The notes: generated from the letters alone by a model not told the origin. Shown: positions 1 to 8,947, numbered from the stretch's first letter. The stretch is 64,000 nucleotides of DNA from Paracoccus cavernae (GCA_030410095.1 JAUFRC010000004.1:62001-126000); one strand, 5' to 3'. Translations and numbers: made by a program.

Positions 1-1014
1 GCTGCTCCAGCGCATCGGGGCTATCTGCAAAAACCGTGATGGTAAACTGGTGCTCGCCGAAGCCGAGACGGCCGCTTTCCACATCGTCATAGGTCGCGCC
101 AAGCTGATCCTCGATCGAGCCCGCCGCATCATCGGCCGCGCGCATCTGCTGGATGCGCAGCTTGGCGAGATCCGCGATCTTCTGGCGCGCGATCGGGGTA
201 TAGCTATGGGTCAAAAGCGTATCCATGCCGGTATCGAGGGCATCGAGCATCCCCGGCTCGGTCATGGTCGGATAGTTTTTGACGGCGAGCACGGCCGCGT
301 AGCGAGGCTGGTCCAGACCCTCTTCGAGGGTGATCACGCGGCCTTGAAGCGCAGCCCGACATTGCTCACATCCTCGGCAATCAGGCTCAGATCGCCGCGA
401 AACTCGGGGCGAAGAATTCCGGAGTTGATCGCGCTGTAGAAACCCAGAAGCGAGCCGTCGCTGATGTTCAGCCGACGCGTTCCGACCGGCAGGCTGGTTT
501 CCAAAATGGCGACCACCTCACGCAATTCGGCATGGCGCGCAGCGGTGTCACCATCAAAGATCTGCTTGGCCTTGCGGGCAAGGAACGGGAGCTTGAGCGG
601 GGCTTGCAGGTTACGCACCACCGTCAGCACCACCACGAAGTCGCGCAGCTTCTGGGCCTCGAGATGGGCGTTCCAGCGCTGGTCGAGATCCGCCTCGAAG
701 CTCTCGCCGTAGATCGGCGTGAGGCCGAGGGCAGCGGGCTTCATCATGCGGTGGACATAGAAGCTGAACCGCTCGTCCAGCCCGTCAAGGATCGAGGCAA
801 AGCCGCGGCGCAGGTCTTCAAGGTCGCGATCGGCCGAGGTGAAGCCGTCCTTGCCCGAGATCTCCAGCGACATCATCAGGGCATTGTCGCGCGTGCGCAC
901 CGTGTAATCGTCCACGTCGAGCACATAGGGCATGTGCGGATAGAGCTGCGGCACCTTGGGCCGCACGGCCCCTGCGCGCGCACTGACATGGCGATCGTGT
1001 TTTGCATCAAACAA
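1..1014 (-). CDS. virB4: VirB4 ATPase of type IV secretion system (5' part, runs off the window)
   Basis: Conjugation ATPase that powers T4SS pilus assembly and DNA transfer at the inner membrane. What is visible is the CagE/TrbE/VirB N-terminal domain; the Walker motifs lie beyond the left edge. A TTG start at 1014 follows a GAGGG ribosome site 7 nt upstream and overlaps the virB3 stop. The frame breaks near 342; adding one G to the GG run restores FKGRVITLEEG and an open frame to base 1. It is the last visible gene of virB1-2-3-4. Confidence 0.9.
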
Positions 1015-1281
1015 ACCGGCGACCCTCTTTTCTTTTTCTGCGCGAAAGGGAGGGCGGGGTCCGGCGCAGGACCACCGCGAGAGCCTTATGGCCGTTGGGG
1101 TTCACCGCGACGGCAATGCGCGCCGCGATGTACCAGACCGGACCGGTCAGCACCCAAGGGATGAACTGCGTCCAGAAAAAGGCAGGGCTGTCAGAGCGCC
1201 GACACCGAGCATGTAGGGCATCGGCAATCCCATCAAACGCGCCTGCCGTGACAGCCCGAGGATGACGGCGCTCCGTTCCAT
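1007..1281 (-). CDS. virB3: VirB3 inner-membrane T4SS protein (frameshifted)
   Basis: Small membrane protein of about 91 residues that works with VirB4. It starts MERSAVILGLSRQARLMGLP, the usual VirB3 opening, followed by a hydrophobic stretch. The virB2 stop overlaps its ATG (TGATGG), which indicates translational coupling. The frame breaks in the A run at 1176-1180 (a T run on the coding strand). One extra base gives LPFFWTQFIPWVLTGPVWY and a normal basic C-terminus ending at the virB4 start. A sequencing slip is more likely than a real mutation. Confidence 0.85.
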
Positions 1282-1598
1282 CAGGTCAGCGCCGATTTCA
1301 TCTGGGTCACAAGAGACGAGCCGCCGAAGACGAAGAAGCCGCCCACGAAGATCATCACGACCCACCACCAGCTGATCCGGTTCATCGCCGCCATGAAGCC
1401 GCAGATGATGAAGGCGCCGGTGAAGATGGCGATAGCAATGTTGCCCTTGAGCCAGGTGATGAATCCTGTGCCGACCTTATCGACCTTGGAAAAATCCACC
1501 GTGCCGCTCGCTTGGGCCAGCACTTCACTTGCGTTGAGGGTGAGCAAAGCCACCGCCAGAACCGCAAGAGCGGTCTGGACGTACGTCCTGTTCATCAA
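1281..1598 (-). CDS. virB2: VirB2 pilin subunit
   Basis: Intact 105-residue major pilin precursor of the conjugative T4SS. It has an N-terminal signal peptide (hydrophobic residues 8-25, cleavage probably after VLAQA) and two further membrane helices around residues 52-70 and 78-95, separated by a short basic loop, as in VirB2/TrbC pilins. It sits between virB1 and virB3 in the standard order, and its stop overlaps the virB3 start. Confidence 0.9.
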   Translation of the reverse strand: MMNRTYVQTALAVLAVALLTLNASEVLAQASGTVDFSKVDKVGTGFITWLKGNIAIAIFTGAFIICGFMAAMNRISWWWVVMIFVGGFFVFGGSSLVTQMKSALT

Positions 1599-1613
1599 AT
1601 TCTCCTGAATTTG

Positions 1614-2318
1614 TTAGTGGGAGAGGAGCCTGTCTCGTTCCACGGTAATTCGTTTTATGTAATCTTGAGTCTCGCGATACGGCGGAACGCCACCGTATTT
1701 CTGCACCGCACCCGGCCCCGCATTATAAGCCGCGAGCGCGAGTGACGGATTTCCGAACCGCTGCATCTGCGTCAGCAGATACCGCGCCCCCGTCGAGGTT
1801 ATCCATGGGATCATGAGGATTGACGCCCAGCATCTTCGCAGTTCTGGGCATCAATTGCGCCAGTCCGACCGCTCCTTTGGGGCTCAGCGCGCGCATTGAA
1901 CCGCGATTCCTGCCAGACTAGAGCCTCGAAGGTCGCGATCCACTGCTTCTGCGTCAGGCCGGCTTTCTTGATTGCCGGATGGTTTTGATAGCGGAGCGCG
2001 GTCTGGCGCACACTCGGCCGGGCACCAGCGTAACGGTCCGTCACGCCAGATCCGCGAATGACGCGCTCGCCGGATTGCGCGGCAAGTGCCTCGCGCAGCG
2101 CCGTCTGCTCCGCCACCGCCTCGGGGCTGGAAGCCGCTTTGGGGGCGATGCGGCGCTGACCTTGTGCCGTGAAGCGCTGCACAGACGAGCTCGATCCGAT
2201 CGTTTGTGGACCGTCAGCGCCGAAGCGGATCACGTCAGCAGAGGCCGCACTTAGTCCAATTGAAGTTAAGACGGCCAGTCCACGAAAGAAATTTTTGCCT
2301 ACAAAAGCAGCCGGTCTC
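1614..2318 (-). CDS. virB1: VirB1 lytic transglycosylase (frameshifted; start uncertain)
   Basis: Periplasmic muramidase that opens peptidoglycan for the T4SS. The SLT domain is clear across three frames: ALVWQESRFN holds the catalytic Glu, then SPKGAVGLAQLMP, then ALAAYNAGPGAV and YIKRI near the end. Frame changes fall near 1885 and 1795. Upstream lies a hydrophobic segment (GLAVLTSIGLSAASADV) fitting a signal peptide. No ATG is in frame there, so the start is unresolved, probably close to the stop of the preceding gene at 2319. Confidence 0.8.
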
Positions 2319-2728
2319 TTATGCTGCTCCAGTATCTGCGTAGCGCAGAACAATGCTCTTGCCGCCGTCCGTTTCGAGCCCAACGCCCGAGAACCCAAGC
2401 TCTTTGAGAACCTTAACGAGACCAGAGACGGTTTTAAGCTCCCTGTACTCAATCGTGTGGCCAGACCCAAAGCCTGTATTCGCTGCAAGTTTTGCTCGCT
2501 GCCGTCGTTCATCGCGTGTCGTAACGAGAACAACCCAGTTGAGCGTGTCAGGATCGACGCCCATGAGATACCAGCTTCCGTGCCATTGAGGGCCGCGTAG
2601 TTCTGCATCCTCTCGGCTGAGAACGTGAAGCTCCCACCCTTTGACAAATATTCCCGCAATCCTGCGACCGTGACCACATCGTTAGGCTTTCCGCTAATGT
2701 CGTTCACTGTCGGTCTCTCCAGATGCAT
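2319..2728 (-). CDS. Hypothetical protein, first gene of the virB operon (frameshifted)
   Basis: About 136 residues starting MHLERPTVNDISGKPNDVV. The reading frame changes near 2590 and continues WHGSWYLMGVDPDTLNWVVL to the stop at 2319. There is no signal peptide and no family I recognise; it is soluble and mixed alpha/beta by composition. It lies directly upstream of virB1 on the same strand and 32 bp downstream of the 2760-2794 palindrome, so it is probably co-transcribed with virB. Confidence 0.6.
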
Positions 2729-2759
2729 GAGCCCGACGCTATATCTAGCATCGTTCTAC

Positions 2760-2794
2760 AAGATTATATCGCTGCACACAAGATATAATCTTGC
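2760..2794. promoter_or_regulatory. Perfect 12-bp inverted repeat, candidate operator of the virB operon
   Basis: CAAGATTATATC at 2760-2771 and its exact reverse complement at 2783-2794, separated by 11 bp. It lies in the AT-rich gap between the first virB-operon gene and the end of luxI, where the virB promoter should be. The same 12-mer recurs once at 4912-4923 before a secreted-protein gene. That a regulator binds here is an inference. Confidence 0.6.
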
Positions 2795-2823
2795 AGACAG
2801 CTGTGGGTTCTTCCTCTTGGCAT

Positions 2824-3537
2824 CTACTGCGTGTTCACGAGTTTTCCAAGCAAGACCGAGAGTGGCAAGCCGATTGACCAATTAAATTTGGTTATCTTGC
2901 CGTCACTTACTCTGGGATGACTTGTGCACACTCCCGGAATGAGTGTGTGCGGAAGAACTACGCTGCACCGGAACACGACAAATCGCCCGTCGTGATTGCT
3001 ACAGATGGGGCCCATCTGATCTACCTCCCAAGCGCAACGTCGCGCCATGCGCAGGAAGGCTGGCGTACCCAAGCACAGGCACCCCTTTGCGCTCTTTTTG
3101 AAGAGATATTCGTTGATCACATAGAGTAATCCAGCCGCGATGCTTGGATCACCCTCTGTCGCAAAGCGGGTGAGCTCCCACTCTTCTTCGCTCACAGGCG
3201 CCTCTTGGTAAAGCAGCCCGTTCGGTAGGCCCGGTAACAAATCAAGCACGGCATCGCGGATCATGTAACTATAGATACCGTTCGTCTGATCTGTGCGCCT
3301 TAGCCGACCACCGCCAACAATCACACCATTTAGATGTGCAACTGCATAGACCGTACGGAAGCCATCGTACTGCTCCCACTCCATGCGCTCGAACTCTTGA
3401 AGCTTCCATCCCAGCCGTTCCATGAACATCTTACGGCGAAACTCGTAGAACGCTGCGACAAGGTTCCAGCGCGAGATGTCCGTCGGGAACTCTAGAATAC
3501 TGAACTCTAAATTTTGTTTCGCAGCTTCAGGTATCAT
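2824..3537 (-). CDS. luxI: LuxI-family acyl-homoserine-lactone synthase
   Basis: Makes an N-acyl-homoserine lactone signal from S-adenosylmethionine and acyl-ACP. The 237-residue protein has the family's N-terminal FRRKMFMERLGW block (Arg, Phe, Trp), the acidic EWEQYDG block, GGGRLRRT and ELTRFA (Glu/Arg), so the core catalytic residues are present. It is intact and lies 7 bp after a 78-residue gene on the same strand, divergent from luxR. Its C-terminus is about 25 residues longer than typical LuxI. The position beside virB suggests control of conjugation. Confidence 0.88.
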   Translation of the reverse strand: MIPEAAKQNLEFSILEFPTDISRWNLVAAFYEFRRKMFMERLGWKLQEFERMEWEQYDGFRTVYAVAHLNGVIVGGGRLRRTDQTNGIYSYMIRDAVLDLLPGLPNGLLYQEAPVSEEEWELTRFATEGDPSIAAGLLYVINEYLFKKSAKGCLCLGTPAFLRMARRCAWEVDQMGPICSNHDGRFVVFRCSVVLPHTLIPGVCTSHPRVSDGKITKFNWSIGLPLSVLLGKLVNTQ

Positions 3538-3544
3538 GGGTCTA

Positions 3545-3781
3545 TCACATGCTCTTCTTCGTCACTCTCGGATCAAGTGTCATTGATCCTATGAATTGCC
3601 GCATTCCCGTAACAGGCTCGACAATCCACACACCAAATTCACGGATCTCCACCTGTCGCACCGCATCGGGCTCAAGTTCACTGAACGCCAAAACAAGATT
3701 TTCGGCCATATCGCGCGAGAAATCGACGGCTACAACAAGCCCGTTTCCCCGCCGCGTAGAATTTTCCACCACTCTGGTCAC
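3545..3781 (-). CDS. Hypothetical 78-aa protein upstream of luxI
   Basis: Small acidic protein (MTRVVENSTRRGNGLVVAVD at the start) with no recognised domain. It is the first gene of the transcript that continues into luxI (7-bp gap) and it faces luxR. The middle of the protein (VVAVDFSRDMAENLVLAFSE) looks like an ordinary folded core, not spurious coding. A role in tuning the signal circuit is only a guess from position. Confidence 0.6.
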   Translation of the reverse strand: MTRVVENSTRRGNGLVVAVDFSRDMAENLVLAFSELEPDAVRQVEIREFGVWIVEPVTGMRQFIGSMTLDPRVTKKSM

Positions 3782-3810
3782 CTCTCAAACTCTTCGCAAC
3801 CATTCATGCC

Positions 3811-3828
3811 GTTCCTACCGGCAGGGAA
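3811..3828. promoter_or_regulatory. Candidate lux box
   Basis: An 18-bp imperfect dyad in the divergent promoter region between the luxI transcript (start 3781) and luxR (start 3907). Its core CCTACCGGCAGG (3814-3825) is palindromic at 10 of 12 positions. Size, symmetry and place fit a LuxR-type binding site, but the outer arms match poorly. Confidence 0.45.
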
Positions 3829-3906
3829 GTCGAAAACCCGTTCCCGCTCGCCGAATCCTATCACATTTGATATAGGCCAGACCCGTAGGAGTGAGGGACA
3901 TTTTAG

Positions 3907-4530
3907 ATGATTGAACGCTTCATACCAGCCTATGTTACCGAAATTGAGAAGTTGAGCGAGATCGCCCTATCTGGATTCATCATGGGGTTCGGGATTGGAA
4001 TGTCGTCCAAGGCAGATCATGTCGTGAACACTTACCCCGCCAAATGGACTGAAATGTATGAAGAAAACGACTTCATGTTCCTTGACACAGTTGTCCAATG
4101 GCTCATGACCACAAGCGGCGCGACCAGGTGGTCAAGCATCCGCATTCCCGATGTTCACGGCATTCGCCCGAGAGCAGCAACACACGGCCTCCGTTACGGA
4201 GCGGTTGTTTCGCAGAAGGTGCTTCGTAGGCGTTGTTTTCTTGCATTCTCAAGGAATGACAGAGAGTTCACCGACGAAGAGATCTCTGTTTGGGAGGCGA
4301 AGTTTTCCGCTTGGTGCCCTCTTGTTGTCGAAGAACGTCCTGTGCTGAACGAGCGAGAAATAGACGTCCTTCGCGGCCTGAGAGATGGTCTTGGGCATGC
4401 TGAAATAGCAAAGGCCCTTAGCATCAGCGTCCCTACTGTGCGCCAACGACAAGGTAGCGCCATACATAAGCTCGGCGCGAAGAACTCACACAACGCACTT
4501 AGTCTTGCAGTGTCCTATCAGCTTGTCTGA
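3907..4530 (+). CDS. luxR: LuxR-family quorum-sensing transcription factor
   Basis: 207 residues. The N-terminal autoinducer-binding domain carries the conserved Trp and Tyr (KWTEMY), an Asp (FLDTVV) and a later Trp (TRWSS). A C-terminal GerE-type HTH follows at about 145-205 (EREIDVLRGL...EIAKALSISVPTV). Two oddities: the usual Asp-Pro of the ligand pocket is Asp-Thr here, and the protein is about 30 residues shorter than TraR or LasR. It is divergent from luxI, so self-regulation and control of the neighbouring virB operon are plausible inferences. Confidence 0.85.
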   Translation: MIERFIPAYVTEIEKLSEIALSGFIMGFGIGMSSKADHVVNTYPAKWTEMYEENDFMFLDTVVQWLMTTSGATRWSSIRIPDVHGIRPRAATHGLRYGAVVSQKVLRRRCFLAFSRNDREFTDEEISVWEAKFSAWCPLVVEERPVLNEREIDVLRGLRDGLGHAEIAKALSISVPTVRQRQGSAIHKLGAKNSHNALSLAVSYQLV

Positions 4531-4665
4531 TGACCCGCTCAGCGCAGAAAATTAAAGCTTATGTCAAATGTGTATATCGATTGTGATACATTTTTATCTT
4601 TGTCCCTTTGCACCTCCTGAGAGAGGTGTCAAACCAAGCTCTCATGCATCGCGAGGAGCCACAAA

Positions 4666-4857
4666 ATGACCCAAAGCACCGATAGGTTGATGGCTCGTGC
4701 ACTTCACCAGTCCAGTCAAGACGGGCTCTGGATTTATGAATGGAACAATGGCGATGTAGGGAAGCTGGCAATTCCAGACGGTTTCACCTTCGATCCCAGA
4801 GCGTCGCGGCCAATTTATGTATCGTCCCCTGCGGCGAGAGCCCTGGTAGGATCATGA
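4666..4857 (+). CDS. Hypothetical 63-aa protein
   Basis: Short soluble protein beginning MTQSTDRLMARALHQSSQDG, with a strong GAGGAG ribosome site about 8 bp before the ATG. No family recognised. It lies downstream of luxR after a 135-bp gap that contains AT-rich promoter-like sequence (gtatatcgattgtgatac), so it may have its own promoter. Confidence 0.55.
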   Translation: MTQSTDRLMARALHQSSQDGLWIYEWNNGDVGKLAIPDGFTFDPRASRPIYVSSPAARALVGS

Positions 4858-4911
4858 TAGCCACTACCGCTCTGGCTTTGCCTACTTGAAACGAGCGGGC
4901 GCGAAGAGTAT

Positions 4912-4923
4912 CAAGATTATATC
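4912..4923. promoter_or_regulatory. Second copy of the CAAGATTATATC operator half-site
   Basis: Exact 12-bp match to one arm of the palindrome at 2760-2794, extended by a shared G and then NNCACA. It is 20 bp upstream of the ATG at 4944, a position suited to transcriptional control. The second arm is missing here. Confidence 0.5.
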
Positions 4924-4943
4924 GAACACATGTTGGTATAGTC

Positions 4944-5537
4944 ATGACAATCACATGCACTCGTCTCGCAAGTCTGGTGGTTACAGGTTTCACTGCCCTT
5001 TCCGTGATTCCTGATGATGCATCCGCCTACCCTATTGATTGCGCGATACTCCTCTGCCTCGCAGGCGGCTTTCCCGCCTCCGGAGAGTGTTCTGCTGCAC
5101 GGCCGAGTTTCTGCGTCGTGTGACGCCCTGGCCGATCGAGCCCCCTTGCAGGTCTGGCGCTGCCCTATGGGGGCGGTCTTCCCGCAGGTTCGACGACAGG
5201 CGCCGATATGGATGTGTCGGGACGAGAGTTCGACTTCATTCGCTCTGTGCAGGTCTACTCCGTCGACTACAACGCCTTCAGCGGCAGTACCGGTGACGGA
5301 AGCCGCGACGTTTGCCACGTCAACAGATCCAGAAACACATTGGGCGAATACGGCCCCAACGGCCAGTTCACCCAGACCCACATCAGCGTAAGCCAAGTCC
5401 CCTCATGGACAGGATCTGACCTCCCCGCCGGACAGACCTGCGAGGCCGAAGGACGCTGGCGCGGGGTCTCGATCGGCTACGAAACAGTCTCGCAGGGGAA
5501 CGTCAGAAGTTTCCAGACAGAAACTTTCCGCTACTGA
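4944..5537 (+). CDS. Secreted protein of a conjugative-plasmid family (frameshifted)
   Basis: About 198 residues: signal peptide MTITCTRLASLVVTGFTALS..., then DDASAYPIDCAILLCLAGGFP, a run I associate with hypothetical proteins next to T4SS genes in Rhodobacteraceae. The frame is broken at 5101 (GG), 5141-5145 (C5) and 5169-5173 (G5). Adding one base to each run gives PWPIEPPLQVWRCPMGGG and then an unbroken C-terminal half to 5537. Cysteine-rich and probably periplasmic; function unknown. Confidence 0.7.
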
Positions 5538-5657
5538 ACCTTGTGGGTCATTGCCGCGCCAACACAAAGAATTGCTCGCAGGCCATTCGTGGCGTAGGGT
5601 TTTCAGCTAAAGCCACAGAGAGGGCAGATGAGCAGAATGACAGAGATAGAAAGAAAA

Positions 5658-5679
5658 CCCCGCGCGGGTCCGCGAGGGG
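5658..5679. terminator. Hairpin, possible terminator
   Basis: Arms CCCCGCGCGG and CCGCGAGGGG pair at 9 of 10 positions with a 2-nt loop. No T-run follows on the plus strand; TTTTC follows on the minus strand. It lies in the 300-bp gap after the secreted-protein gene. Confidence 0.35.
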
Positions 5680-5832
5680 GCTTGGATAACACAGGTCGCC
5701 AAACCTGAGTCCGCATAACTGTTAAGGACTAGTTAGCCCGAGCTCTCCGACAAAAGCAAGCCGAAAAACGCATTTGTGCGAACGGGATCGGCATATCTGG
5801 ACCCTGTGCCTCACCTCATGAGGAACAGTGAC

Positions 5833-6577
5833 ATGACCATTCAAACAGCCGCCGTCAGCGGCAGATATTTCCAAACCGCAGGAGCGATCCTGACCGGCCT
5901 CAACCGGCGTGCCCCGAACCCGGTCCGCCGCCAGTCCCATCTGACCGGAAGCTGCGAGCAGAGCTTCTGGTCAAAGTGCAGCCGCGCCGAAGTGCAGCAG
6001 ATCCTTTTGGCTGCACGGCGCTATGAAGTCGCCGGCCGACAGCGCGGCCAGCGCAATGGGCCGCTCGGCGGGATCGCTTTGGAGGTTCTGGTGCTGATGG
6101 CAAATCTCGTGCGCTACAAGTCCGGCCGACTGGAGCCGTCCCTCGCCTATCTCATGACCACCCTCAAAAGATCGAAGGATGCCATCGTGCGGGCGCTGGC
6201 CGCTCTGCGCACCCATGGCTTTCTCGATTGGTTGCGTCGCTTCACGCCAGTTGAGAGTGACGGAGCAGGACCGCAGATCCGCCAGACCAGCAATGCCTAT
6301 CGCCTGTCCCTGCCCGCGCGCGCCGCTCTTTGCTCACCCGCTGGCTTGACCGTCCCGCAATGCCCGACGACATCCTGACCGCCGCGCTCGATCGCAAAGC
6401 CCGTTATCAGGATCAGATCGCCTCACTGAGCTGCACCGAATTTGTCGGGCTCATCGCCAGCGCCCCTGTCCCTCGCCCGATCAGGATGCCTTCCACCGCG
6501 CACTCATGCGTTGTGCCCAAAATCACCAGCAAAAGCGCGAGTCCGCCAAGCAGACAGAATATCAATCTCATCATTAA
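5833..6577 (+). CDS. HTH DNA-binding plasmid protein (frameshifted)
   Basis: About 250 residues; ATG 5833 chosen because GAGGA sits 9 bp upstream. The centre (LEVLVLMANLVRYKSGRLEP then SLAYLMTTLKRSKDAIVRAL) looks like a winged helix of the kind found in plasmid replication or control proteins. The frame changes near 6330 and 6475; the restored C-terminus ends AKQTEYQSHH at 6577. It could be an accessory replication protein or a transcriptional regulator of the transfer region; I cannot tell which. Confidence 0.6.
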
Positions 6578-6615
6578 TCTTATGGGATATCCCACAAGAA
6601 GGATCGGGACATGCC

Positions 6616-7047
6616 ATGACCAAGACTGCCAGACCAGCGCGAGCTGGACAGTCCGATTGCTTAGACACAAGCAAGTTGCAGCTCTATGGAGCACAAGGCT
6701 TGAGCCTTGTGCTGATTGCTATGGTGATTGGCAGTTTCCCTAATGGGGAGGCAAATGCCCAGGCGGTTAGTCCAGCGACACTGTGTCTGCCACCAGAGGA
6801 GCCATTCGTTCCAGCAACCGATGAAGACTTCAGAGCCTATGCCGATATGGTATCGGGTGATTTCGAACGCTACTTCACCGAATTGACGACTTACTTTTCC
6901 TGCATGGATTCCACGCGGCAAGCCGTCTTCGATCGCGCACGGGTGGTCTCACAAGATCATCAAACCTTCTGGCAGCGGGCGAAGGCTTTGGGGGTTGCAG
7001 AAAAGGCAGCCCTCATGGTCGATCCCGCTGCAAAGGACGCTGAGTAA
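6616..7047 (+). CDS. Hypothetical exported/membrane-anchored protein
   Basis: 143 residues with one hydrophobic helix at about 28-48 (GLSLVLIAMVIGSF) ending in ANAQA, so either a signal anchor or a cleaved signal peptide after a longish basic N-terminus. AGAAGGA lies upstream of ATG 6616. It overlaps the nuclease gene by one base (TAATG), so the two are probably translated together. No family recognised. Confidence 0.65.
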   Translation: MTKTARPARAGQSDCLDTSKLQLYGAQGLSLVLIAMVIGSFPNGEANAQAVSPATLCLPPEEPFVPATDEDFRAYADMVSGDFERYFTELTTYFSCMDSTRQAVFDRARVVSQDHQTFWQRAKALGVAEKAALMVDPAAKDAE

Positions 7048-7550
7048 TGACCCGTCCTTTATGCATCTTCCTCCTTTCCTTGCTGTCGCTCGCTGCGGTG
7101 CAAGAAACCGCAGCTCAAGAGAGCCTTTCGGGCCGAGCCTCGGTTGTTGACGGGGACACGATCGAGATCCATGGCACACGCATCCGGCTCCGCCGCGTTG
7201 ATGCTCCCGAGGCCGCTCAGCTCTGTGAGGACCAGGAGGGCAAATCTTGGCGCTGTGGACAGCAAGCCGCCTTGGCTCTGGACCAGTTCATTGGCCGACG
7301 AGTCGTGCATTGCAACGAGCTTGGTAAAGGCAAATACCGGCGCACCCTGGCGAGCTGTCGGGTCGGGCGGACCGACCTTGGTGCATGGCTGGTGAGCGAA
7401 GGTTGGGCAATCGCCTACCTTGATCGCAAGGGCCTGTACCGTGAGGCACAAGACCAAGCCGAGGCCAACAAGCGCGGCATTCGGTCTGGACGTTTCGAGC
7501 GCCCCTCCGAATGGCGCAAGAACCGGAAGCGACGGTCCGGAGCGTCGTGA
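7047..7550 (+). CDS. Secreted thermonuclease-family (SNase-like) nuclease
   Basis: 167 residues: signal peptide to about residue 23 (ending TAAQE), then the SNase fold with VVDGDTIEIHGTRIRLRRVD and APEAAQ, giving the conserved Asp and Arg residues, and a C-terminal DLGAWLVSEGWAIAYLDR block. It has extra cysteines (CEDQEGKSWRCG) common in periplasmic SNase proteins of proteobacterial plasmids. It hydrolyses nucleic acid phosphodiesters, probably in the periplasm. Nucleases of this kind are common near T4SS genes, where their role is unclear. Confidence 0.85.
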   Translation: MTRPLCIFLLSLLSLAAVQETAAQESLSGRASVVDGDTIEIHGTRIRLRRVDAPEAAQLCEDQEGKSWRCGQQAALALDQFIGRRVVHCNELGKGKYRRTLASCRVGRTDLGAWLVSEGWAIAYLDRKGLYREAQDQAEANKRGIRSGRFERPSEWRKNRKRRSGAS

Positions 7551-7713
7551 TAGAGGCGCGTCAATAATGGCGATTGATTGGCCTTAATTCTCTATTTGTT
7601 CTCGATTTTATGGGCTTTTGCGCTACACTGCCTTGGAGTGGCAATCATTCATTTTGCCAGAAAACATAGACATAAATCTCATTGATCGAGGCCATTATGC
7701 GGAGGAAACCGGC

Positions 7714-8229
7714 ATGATGCATAAGACCAAGATGCAGCGAGACGCAGAGGATGCCCTTTGGCTGCAGATGCAAGCCGAAGAAAAGGCTAAGGCGGATCGT
7801 ATTGCGAAAGAGAAAAAGTACCTCGGAATGGGACCTCAAAGTCGAGGCTTGGGAGAGGGAAGGGATGGAATGGCTGAAGGCCGGAGAGGAGCTTTTCGGG
7901 CCGCGCTATGACTATGAAATGGAGCTGGGCCGTCTCGGGCGCTCCTACTCCATCAAGTCTCCCTGCCCTATGAGGATCTCAGCGCCTTCTGGGTCAATTT
8001 CTCTGCATTCATACAAACAATCGCTCTGGACGGAATCCTTGCACTGCTCCTTTCGTCCGTGGCCCGACATTTTGGCGTGCCGCTTTGGCTCTGCCTTCCC
8101 GCAAGCCTGGCCTATGTCGTCTGGCGTTTTCGTCAGCGCAGGGCGTGGATCTTGCTCAAGCGCGACGAGGCCGATGGGCTGCGCAAAGAGGGTATCCCAT
8201 CGAAGGGGGCCGCTCATGGCGCAATCTGA
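7714..8229 (+). CDS. Hypothetical membrane protein (frameshifted)
   Basis: About 172 residues; ATG 7714 follows GGAGG by 8 bp. The N-terminal half is charged and helical (MMHKTKMQRDAEDALWLQMQ), followed by a C-terminal hydrophobic pair of helices (ALDGILALLLSSV and PLWLCLPASLAYVVWRF) and a basic tail. The frame changes near 7825 and 7945; reading through gives one continuous protein. The stop overlaps the next start by 14 bp. Confidence 0.6.
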
Positions 8230-8434
8230 TCACCCGTATTTTGTTAAGCCCGCCTATCGCACCGCCAAGGGCGAGCCCAAACTCGCGATCTACTATCAGG
8301 CCGAGACCAAGACCTTGCCCGATGGAAAAGTCATCAAGCCCAAACCCGTCCCGCTCGTGATTGCGGCCAACTATCTGAGCGACCCGGAAACCGTACTCAA
8401 AGCAATGGCGGCTGTCCTAAACGGCAGGGGGTGA
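8216..8434 (+). CDS. Hypothetical 72-aa protein
   Basis: MAQSDHPYFVKPAYRTAKGE at the start, overlapping the preceding membrane-protein gene by 14 bp, so likely translationally coupled to it. Small, basic, no signal peptide, no recognised family. It is the last gene before the arsenic operon. Confidence 0.6.
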   Translation: MAQSDHPYFVKPAYRTAKGEPKLAIYYQAETKTLPDGKVIKPKPVPLVIAANYLSDPETVLKAMAAVLNGRG

Positions 8435-8560
8435 CGGCATCTACCGCATGGCAGCCTGTTGTGACCGTCCGCTATGCGGACAAAACGGACATTCGCTGCA
8501 GTGCAGCCTCCAGCCAGCGACAGCCCACCTTGACGATTAGCCAACTCGCCTTATAAATCA

Positions 8561-8576
8561 CTCAATAACTGTTGAG
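8561..8576. promoter_or_regulatory. Probable ArsR operator
   Basis: CTCAATAACTGTTGAG: a TCAA-N6-TTGA dyad 11 bp upstream of arsR, matching the form of ArsR/SmtB boxes. Repression in the absence of arsenite is the known mechanism of the family; binding here is inferred. Confidence 0.6.
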
Positions 8577-8587
8577 GCATTGATTCG

Positions 8588-8947
8588 ATGAACGAACCCC
8601 AAGCGCTCACCGCCTTTGCGGCCCTTTCACAAGAAACGCGGCTGCGGATCGTCCGGCTGTTGGTGCGAGCGGGACCCGAAGGCATGGCCGCCGGCGCGAT
8701 TGGCGAGGCGCTTGGCGGGGCGACGACTTCTCGGCTGTCGTTTCACCTGACCCATCTGGAGCATGCCGGCCTGATCCGCTCGCGCCGCGACGGGCGTTTC
8801 ATCATCTATAGTGCGGTCTATGGCGCGCTGGCGGGCCTCGTCGGGTTTCTGATGAAGGATTGCTGCCAAGGCCATCCCGAGATCTGCGCTCCGGCCCTCG
8901 AGGCGCTCGACTGTGCCTGCGGCGAAAGCGAAGCTGTAAAGGCATGA
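8588..8947 (+). CDS. arsR: ArsR-family arsenite-responsive repressor
   Basis: 119-residue winged-helix repressor. The HTH spans roughly 35-65 (GEALGGATTSRLSFHLTHLE) and the beta wing follows (RSRRDGRFIIYSAV). Arsenite-binding cysteines are in the C-terminal half (DCCQGH and later CAC) rather than the classic ELCVCDL site, as in the AfArsR-type subgroup. First gene of the ars operon; its stop overlaps arsC by 4 bp. Confidence 0.9.
   Translation: MNEPQALTAFAALSQETRLRIVRLLVRAGPEGMAAGAIGEALGGATTSRLSFHLTHLEHAGLIRSRRDGRFIIYSAVYGALAGLVGFLMKDCCQGHPEICAPALEALDCACGESEAVKA

Noticed and set aside
1811..2728. A 305-codon frame spanning the first virB-operon gene and VirB1.
   Set aside because: The conserved parts lie in different frames; 2319-2564 encodes the real C-terminus of the upstream gene in another frame.
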